Of a DNA stretch of 64,000 nt, positions 59,078 through 64,000 are shown one piece after another. The stretch lies in contig JAHJHT010000002.1 in assembly GCA_018823835.1 (NCBI GenBank), positions 248,001 to 312,000 of the forward strand, in the 5' to 3' direction. The position numbers were made by a program, and so were the translations under genes. The DNA comes from Alphaproteobacteria bacterium. Its GTDB lineage: Bacteria > Pseudomonadota > Alphaproteobacteria > Rhizobiales > Rhizobiaceae. Within the stretch, counting starts at the first letter, position 1. Every line of letters begins with the position of its first letter. The notes beneath the pieces are model-generated. The model saw only the letters and a program-made list of their open reading frames with translations. It had not been told where the DNA came from and ran no database searches.

Positions 59078-59890
59078 TCAAAGCGTGAAACCCTCGCCGA
59101 GATAGAGGCGCCGGACGTCGGGATTGGCCACCACCTCGTCGGCCTGGCCGTGGGTCAGCACCTCGCCGGCATGAATGATGTAAGCGCGGTCGATGAGGCC
59201 AAGCGTTTCGCGGACATTATGGTCGGTGATCAGCACGCCGATGCCGCGCTGAGTCAGGTGGCGGACAAGCTGCTGGATGTCGGCGACGGCGATAGGGTCG
59301 ATGCCTGCAAAGGGTTCGTCAAGCAGCATGTAGTGCGGCCGGCTGGCGAGTGCCCGGGCGATCTCAAGGCGGCGACGCTCGCCACCGGACAGCGACAGCG
59401 ACGGCGCGGTGCGCAGATGCGAGATATGGAACTCCTCGAGCAGGGCGTCGAGATCGATCTCGCGCTGCTTGCGGCTCTTTTCCACGACTTCGAGCACGGC
59501 GCGGATGTTTTGCTCTACCGTCAGGCCGCGGAAGATCGAGGCTTCCTGCGGCAGGTAGCCTATGCCGAGCCGCGCGCGGCGGTACATCGGCATGGAGGTA
59601 ACGTCGAAACCGTCGATCTCGATAGTCCCCTGGTCGACGGGCACGAGGCCTGTGACCATGTAGAAGCAAGTCGTCTTGCCGGCCCCGTTGGGACCGAGCA
59701 GGCCGACGGCCTCGCCGGCCCTGACACCGAGCGAAACGCCGTTGACTACCCTGCGGCCCTTGTAGCTCTTGGTCAGCCCCTTGGCGATCAGCGTGCCCTT
59801 GAAGGCCGCGATGTCACTTCTGCGGATCGCAGGCGCTGCCGGCCCGCGCGTGCCGAACAGGCGCGAGAAGAAGGACGGCTGACTGTCCAT
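59078..59890 (-). CDS. lptB: LPS export ABC transporter ATP-binding protein LptB
   Basis: 270 residues; about 20-25 residues longer than E. coli at the N terminus. Walker A GPNGAGKTT, signature LSGGERRRLE, Walker B LLDEPFAGIDP. It energises the LptBFG complex that moves LPS to the cell surface. The start overlaps the lptA stop by one base of TAATG. Confidence 0.96.
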   Translation of the reverse strand: MDSQPSFFSRLFGTRGPAAPAIRRSDIAAFKGTLIAKGLTKSYKGRRVVNGVSLGVRAGEAVGLLGPNGAGKTTCFYMVTGLVPVDQGTIEIDGFDVTSMPMYRRARLGIGYLPQEASIFRGLTVEQNIRAVLEVVEKSRKQREIDLDALLEEFHISHLRTAPSLSLSGGERRRLEIARALASRPHYMLLDEPFAGIDPIAVADIQQLVRHLTQRGIGVLITDHNVRETLGLIDRAYIIHAGEVLTHGQADEVVANPDVRRLYLGEGFTL

Positions 59891-60429
59891 TACTTCTTGG
59901 ACTTCGGATCGATCTTCATCTGGACGCGACCCGAGCAGCCGTCGACCTGGGCGCGGCCGGTCTTCATCTGCACGGTCAGCTTGCAGCCGGTCAGAACGTT
60001 GCTGCCTTCCGACAGCACCACCTTGTTGCCCGACATGACAAGGACTTCCGTCTTCATGTCGAAGACGCCGGAATCGCCCGTCGCGACCTGGTTGTCGGAC
60101 TTGACGTAGACCTTGCCGTCGACTTCGAGCTTCTCGATGTTCGACGAACCGGTTGCGGCCGAGCCGCCGTCCTTGGCGTAATGGACCGTCATGCGTCCTG
60201 CCTTGAGAAGGGTCGGGCCTTGGGTCACGGCGACATTGCCGGTGAAGACCGCGATGTTGTCTTCCTCGCGGACCTCGAGCTTGTCACTCTCGATGGCGAT
60301 CGGCTCTCCGCCATTGAGGCGCAGGCCGGAAATGCGGCTCTCGCTCTCGGCCTGAGCCTGCGCCGCACCCGCGCTGAAACCAAGCGCCAGCAGCGCCGCA
60401 AGACATACATGGGACCTAGTTGGACGCAT
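59890..60429 (-). CDS. lptA: LPS transport periplasmic protein LptA
   Basis: 179 residues. A signal peptide ends near GAAQAQA. The OstA domain (about 40-140) includes DKLEVREEDNIAVFTGNVAVTQG, part of the LPS bridge across the periplasm. The C terminus has KMKIDPKSKK-type basic residues. It overlaps lptC by 14 bases. Confidence 0.93.
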   Translation of the reverse strand: MRPTRSHVCLAALLALGFSAGAAQAQAESESRISGLRLNGGEPIAIESDKLEVREEDNIAVFTGNVAVTQGPTLLKAGRMTVHYAKDGGSAATGSSNIEKLEVDGKVYVKSDNQVATGDSGVFDMKTEVLVMSGNKVVLSEGSNVLTGCKLTVQMKTGRAQVDGCSGRVQMKIDPKSKK

Positions 60430-61192
60430 CGGTGTCTCTCCTGGCCGCCTCAGCAGCCTTTACTCTGTCCGGGTCAATGTTCACGCGGACCTTCGTTTCG
60501 AAAATCACGCGATTGCCATTGTCGAGAATTGCCATTGACCCTGCGGTAATCGTTGAGCCATTGGATTGAATATCGACGGGCTGACTTGTTTTCAAGTTGC
60601 CATTGTTGATGTCCAGAAAGGCGGACTGCAACTTGGCGATCAGGCCATCGCTCGTCGTCACCGTGATAGCGGTATCCACCTCAAGCGTGTTCTCGATGCG
60701 GTTGAAGACGCCGCTCTCAGTCTGAACGCGGGCCCAGTTGTCCTCGTTCAGAGGCATTTTGGCATCGATGCCCTCGAGCGTGACGATGCCCTGTTCCTCG
60801 AAATCCTGCAATGCGCGGCCGGCAATCATCGAATAGGGCAGGCCCTTCTTGGTGAAGCCTTCAAGCTTCGGATTTGCCATCACCAGCTTGCCGTCAGCAA
60901 CGTCCGTGCCCTGTTCCACGATCTTCACCGCCGGCGGTGCCGACATCATCGACATGGAAACGAAACCGGCCGCCAGCAATACCGCTGCGACCGGCAGCAC
61001 GAACTTCAGACGCCGGACATTGCGCGAATGGCGCGCGGCACGGCCGAACGCATCCGTGCGTGACCGGACTGTCCGGTGCATCGACGCCATGGACAGCTCC
61101 GCCTGATCTTCAGTCGTACCGATCGTTTGCGCCAACGCGCCCGCCTTCCGTCTGCCTTCGCCCGATAACGACGGACAGATCGCTCCGCCCAT
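60416..61192 (-). CDS. lptC: LPS export protein LptC
   Basis: 258 residues from the ATG at 61192; starts at 61321 or 61090 are possible and no clear ribosome site decides. One membrane anchor (RRLKFVLPVAAVLLAAGFVS) precedes the periplasmic LptC beta-jellyroll, with NLKTSQPVDIQSNGSTITAGS near the end. It passes LPS from LptBFG to LptA. It heads the lptC-lptA-lptB-rpoN-hpf-ptsN run. sppA is divergent. Confidence 0.88.
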   Translation of the reverse strand: MGGAICPSLSGEGRRKAGALAQTIGTTEDQAELSMASMHRTVRSRTDAFGRAARHSRNVRRLKFVLPVAAVLLAAGFVSMSMMSAPPAVKIVEQGTDVADGKLVMANPKLEGFTKKGLPYSMIAGRALQDFEEQGIVTLEGIDAKMPLNEDNWARVQTESGVFNRIENTLEVDTAITVTTSDGLIAKLQSAFLDINNGNLKTSQPVDIQSNGSTITAGSMAILDNGNRVIFETKVRVNIDPDRVKAAEAARRDTDASN

Positions 61193-61482
61193 CGGGTACC
61201 GAATATCCAGTTCGCCTTGGATGATGCCGGGGGCACCATGATCGATGGACCTTCTCTGCGGTCCACTTCGGTTAGAGTTCCGCCCGAGCTCGCGTTCGTG
61301 CCCAAGCCGCCAGCACATCACGAAATCTTACAGGCATGCGATTTGCACCCCAATATGGTTATTTTGGGAAGTTTGACCAGCCCGTCTTGCGGGAACGCAG
61401 CATTGGCGACAGATGAAAGCGGTGGCGGTGGAGAAACGCATGTTCTAAAACGCGACGGATTTTCAGCACGGGAGCACTCGAC

Positions 61483-62436
61483 ATGGCCATGCGGGCCGAC
61501 GACTTGATCGACCGTCGCCGACTGCGGCGCAAGCTCACCTTCTGGCGGGTTGCGGCACTTGGCATCGTTGCAGTCGGCCTTGCGGCCGCCGCGGCATGGA
61601 CGATGCGCGACGGCCTCGGCGGACTGGCTGCCGATCACATCGCAAAAGTGCGCATCGAGGGCACGATCACCGAGGACGACGAACTGCTCGAGCGTCTGGA
61701 GAAGATCCGCAAGGAGCCCGCTGTCAAGGGCGTGATCCTTGCCGTTGACTCGCCTGGCGGCACCACTGCCGGGGGTGAGGCCATCTTCGACGCGGTACGC
61801 CTGCTTGCCGCCGAAAAACCCGTGGTCGCCCAGGTCGGCACGCTGGCCGCCTCAGCAGGTTACATGATCGCCAGCGCGACAGATCACATCGTCGCTCGGA
61901 AATCGTCGATTATCGGCTCGATCGGCGTTCTCGTGCAGTTTCCCGACGTCACCGGCCTGATGGAAAAGGTCGGCATCAAGCTCGAGGAAGTGAAGTCTTC
62001 TCCCCTCAAGGCCGAGCCTTCGCCCTTCAACGCGACGACCGAGCCAGAACGCGCCATGCTGCGTGCAATGATCCTCGACAGTTATGACTGGTTCAAGGGA
62101 CTGGTGGCCGAACGCCGGCCCCTGTCGGCCGCTGAAGTGGCGCTTCTCGCCGACGGCTCGGTGTTCACCGGTCGTCAGGCGCTGAAGAACAAGCTGGTCG
62201 ACGAACTCGGCGGCGAGAGCGCGGCGATCGGCTGGCTGGAAACCAAGGGGGTCGACGCCGAATTGAAGGTCATCGAGTGGAAGCAGAGGGACGACAGCTC
62301 GCTGTTTCCCTTGCCGCAGGCAGTGGCGACCTTAGCACGGCTGCTCGGCCTTCCGGAGGACAGCGCTACCATTTTGCACGAACTTGGCGCCGAACGCTTG
62401 TTCCTTGACGGTCTCGTATCCGTCTGGCACCCTTAG
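61483..62436 (+). CDS. sppA: Signal peptide peptidase SppA
   Basis: 317 residues from the ATG at 61483 (GGGAG upstream). One N-terminal membrane helix (about 20-40). Serine-protease motifs are LAVDSPGGTTAGGEAIF, Ser124 in TLAASAGYMIAS and the general-base Lys176 in SSPLKAEPSP. It is a short SppA that degrades released signal peptides. IHF beta follows. Confidence 0.94.
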   Translation: MAMRADDLIDRRRLRRKLTFWRVAALGIVAVGLAAAAAWTMRDGLGGLAADHIAKVRIEGTITEDDELLERLEKIRKEPAVKGVILAVDSPGGTTAGGEAIFDAVRLLAAEKPVVAQVGTLAASAGYMIASATDHIVARKSSIIGSIGVLVQFPDVTGLMEKVGIKLEEVKSSPLKAEPSPFNATTEPERAMLRAMILDSYDWFKGLVAERRPLSAAEVALLADGSVFTGRQALKNKLVDELGGESAAIGWLETKGVDAELKVIEWKQRDDSSLFPLPQAVATLARLLGLPEDSATILHELGAERLFLDGLVSVWHP

Positions 62437-62519
62437 CCGGGGTCACCAGCAGCGATAAAAAAAGACAATAAAATCATTCGCATATTCTTCAGTCTGTGAT
62501 TGTGGCGGGGATCGCTCCT

Positions 62520-62804
62520 ATGATTAAATCTGAACTCGTGCAGCTCATTGCGTCACGAAATCCGCATCTGTTTCTGCGCGACGTCGAGAACATCGTCGGC
62601 GCCATCTTCGAAGAGATCACCGATGCACTCGCCGATGGCAACCGTGTAGAGCTTCGCGGCTTCGGCGCCTTTTCGGTCAAGAACCGGCCGGCGCGCACGG
62701 GCCGCAATCCCCGCACCGGGGAATCGGTCGAGGTCGAGGAGAAATGGGTGCCTTTCTTCAAGACGGGCAAGGAATTGCGCGAACGGCTGAACGGCAGCAA
62801 GTGA
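62520..62804 (+). CDS. ihfB: Integration host factor subunit beta
   Basis: 94 residues from the ATG at 62520. The IHF/HU fold contains [31 protein letters not shown] and the DNA-bending arm [17 protein letters not shown]. It needs an IHF-alpha subunit, whose gene is outside the window. It assists sigma-54 promoters, such as those for RpoN. Confidence 0.95.
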   Translation: MIKSELVQLIASRNPHLFLRDVENIVGAIFEEITDALADGNRVELRGFGAFSVKNRPARTGRNPRTGESVEVEEKWVPFFKTGKELRERLNGSK

Positions 62805-62835
62805 GACTGCCGCCCCGAAGCTACCGGAAGAAAAC

Positions 62836-63168
62836 ATGCTGAACCGATTTGTGCTGATTGCGATCGTCGTCCCCCTGGCCATCATCCTGGTGGCGTTGGC
62901 CGTGGCCAACCGCAATCCCGTGGCCTTCACGCTCGATCCCTTCAATCCGGGCAATCCTGCGCTGACCATGCAACTGCCACTGTTCGTGCTGCTGTTCCTC
63001 GCGGTCGGCATCGGCATGATCGTCGGCAGCCTGGCGACCTGGTTCAAGCAGGGCCGCTACCGCAAGATGGCGCGCCACCGCAGCCAGGAGGCAGACATGC
63101 TGCGCCAGGCCGCGGCGCGGGCGCCCGGCGACAAGGCTCCTTCCCAGGTCGCGCTGCCGCATCCCTAG
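62836..63168 (+). CDS. LapA/DUF1049-like inner-membrane protein
   Basis: 110 residues. Two hydrophobic helices (about 4-23 and 45-67) with ANRNPVAFTLDPF between, the DUF1049/LapA layout. A cytoplasmic basic tail (KQGRYRKMARHRSQEADM) ends the protein. E. coli LapA takes part in LPS regulation; in this order it usually lies next to ihfB, but function is not established. It follows ihfB by 31 bases. Confidence 0.88.
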   Translation: MLNRFVLIAIVVPLAIILVALAVANRNPVAFTLDPFNPGNPALTMQLPLFVLLFLAVGIGMIVGSLATWFKQGRYRKMARHRSQEADMLRQAAARAPGDKAPSQVALPHP

Positions 63169-63202
63169 CAACAGCCCGGCGGCGGCCGGCGGAGTTCCAC
63201 AG

Positions 63203-64000
63203 ATGCTGACCATTTCGGCGGACGATATCGACGGCGCCCTGACCTTTCCGGGATTGGTCGAGACGCTGCGCGAGGCCTTCTCGGCCGGCGCTGTGCAGCC
63301 GGTGCGCCATCATCACACGATCGAACGGCCCGACGGCGCGGCCTCGACACTGCTGATCATGCCGGCCTGGTCGGATTTCCAGGCCGCGGGCACCTCGAAG
63401 GACGGCTATATCGGCGTCAAGGTCGTCACCGTGTCGCCAGACAATAACAGCATCGGCAAGCCGGCCGTCATGGGCCTCTATCTCCTGCTCGACGGCCCAA
63501 CCGGCGAGCCGCGCGCGCTGATCGATGGACAGCGGCTGACGCAGTGGCGAACGGCCTGTGCATCGGCGCTCGCGGCAACCTACCTGGCGCGCGAAGATGC
63601 CTCGCGCCTGCTGATCGTCGGCGCCGGCGCGCTTGCGCCCTTTCTTGCGAATGCGCACGCCGCTGTGCGGCCGATCCGCGAGATACGGATATGGAACCGC
63701 ACACCAGCCAATGCCCAAAAGGTGGCGGCCGCACTCGAAATTCCGGGCGTCTCGGTCTCGGTAGCCACCGATCTCGATGAGGCGCAGGGCTGGACCGACA
63801 TCATCTCGTCGGCGACCATTTCGACCGAACCGCTCGTCAAGGGCGCGCTGCTGCGCCCCGGCGTGCATGTCGACCTTGTCGGCGCCTTCACGCCTGACAT
63901 GCGCGAGAGCGACGACGAGGCGGTGCGGCGCGCCCGCGTCTTCGTCGATACGCGCGCCGGCGCCAGCAAGGAAGCGGGTGATATCGTGCAGCCCCTAAGA
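63203..64000 (+). CDS. Ornithine cyclodeaminase/mu-crystallin family protein, 3' end outside window
   Basis: 266 codons present, with no stop before the window edge; full length would be about 310-320. GGAG sits nine bases before the ATG. Family features: GGYI-type GVKVVTVSPDNN, LTQWRTACASALAATYLA and the NAD-binding LLIVGAGALAPFLANAH. Members include ornithine cyclodeaminase, alanine dehydrogenase and ketimine reductases; which applies is unclear. Confidence 0.9.
   Translation, partial: MLTISADDIDGALTFPGLVETLREAFSAGAVQPVRHHHTIERPDGAASTLLIMPAWSDFQAAGTSKDGYIGVKVVTVSPDNNSIGKPAVMGLYLLLDGPTGEPRALIDGQRLTQWRTACASALAATYLAREDASRLLIVGAGALAPFLANAHAAVRPIREIRIWNRTPANAQKVAAALEIPGVSVSVATDLDEAQGWTDIISSATISTEPLVKGALLRPGVHVDLVGAFTPDMRESDDEAVRRARVFVDTRAGASKEAGDIVQPLR

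Noticed and set aside
63044-63868. Minus-strand open frame of 274 codons opposite the ornithine-cyclodeaminase gene
   Set aside because: The plus strand has a recognised family with a NAD-binding motif; this is its shadow.

Overview
The window is a dense stretch (about 65 coding regions, few gaps) of a high-GC alphaproteobacterial chromosome. Gene content and order point to Hyphomicrobiales (Rhizobiales), most like the Mesorhizobium/Aminobacter/Phyllobacterium group. Pointers are the Caulobacter-type cpa/tad pilus locus, irr divergent from fabA-fabB-fabI, rpsT upstream of dnaA, a PraR-like HTH gene next to metK, Hsp20 followed by a DUF1150 protein, and lptC-lptA-lptB-rpoN-hpf-ptsN. The genus is an inference; there is no rRNA or tRNA gene here to anchor it. 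I see no insertion sequence, prophage, integrase or CRISPR array, so this is core chromosome rather than an island.

Layout. 1-8.6 kb: tight-adherence (Flp/Tad) pilus genes. The minus strand carries flp, cpaA, cpaB, cpaC, cpaD, cpaE and cpaF (cut by the window edge). The plus strand carries an orphan secretin N-domain protein and two TadE-like pseudopilins. Five sites resembling the CtrA box, each 7 of 8 matches to TTAA-N7-TTAA, lie in the gaps of this locus. 8.8-17.8 kb (plus): deoB, mutM, an enoyl-CoA hydratase, rpsT, then dnaA, dnaN, recF and a ThiF/MoeB protein. An 830-bp non-coding region with AT-rich palindromes and clustered GANTC sites precedes dnaA. 17.9-21.3 kb: a two-subunit aconitase-X dehydratase, a convergent 2-hydroxyacid dehydrogenase and an exported SH3 protein. 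21.4-24.7 kb: irr, then divergently fabA-fabB-fabI for unsaturated fatty-acid synthesis. 24.8-26.3 kb: a membrane protein with a degenerate GGDEF and an intact EAL domain.

26.3-48.1 kb is almost entirely minus strand. It holds a translation/RNA operon (rimP, nusA, ylxR, infB, rbfA, truB, rpsO, pnp, rsmC). Upstream of that is a long run for cell envelope, tRNA and ribosome maturation: tsaB, rimI, plsC, miaB, phoH, ybeY, corC-like, lnt, praR-like, metK, trmB. A strong intrinsic terminator separates trmB from rimP. 48.2-53.9 kb is the most metabolic and least conserved part: malate synthase G, an SDR, an SMP-30 lactonase, an unassigned Ddl-like ATP-grasp ligase and a small RlpA-like protein. 54.1-56 kb: nucleoside hydrolase, then a heat-shock Hsp20 gene with a good RpoH-type promoter and a possible RNA thermometer. 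56-61.2 kb: the LPS-export/sigma-54/PTS-Ntr run. 61.5-64 kb: sppA, ihfB, a LapA-like membrane protein and a truncated ornithine-cyclodeaminase-family gene.

Most of the window is well-understood housekeeping. The parts most worth follow-up are the ATP-grasp protein with a substituted metal-ligand motif, the CtrA-like sites around the pilus locus, the Hsp20 leader, the hairpins flanking pnp, and the dnaA upstream region.
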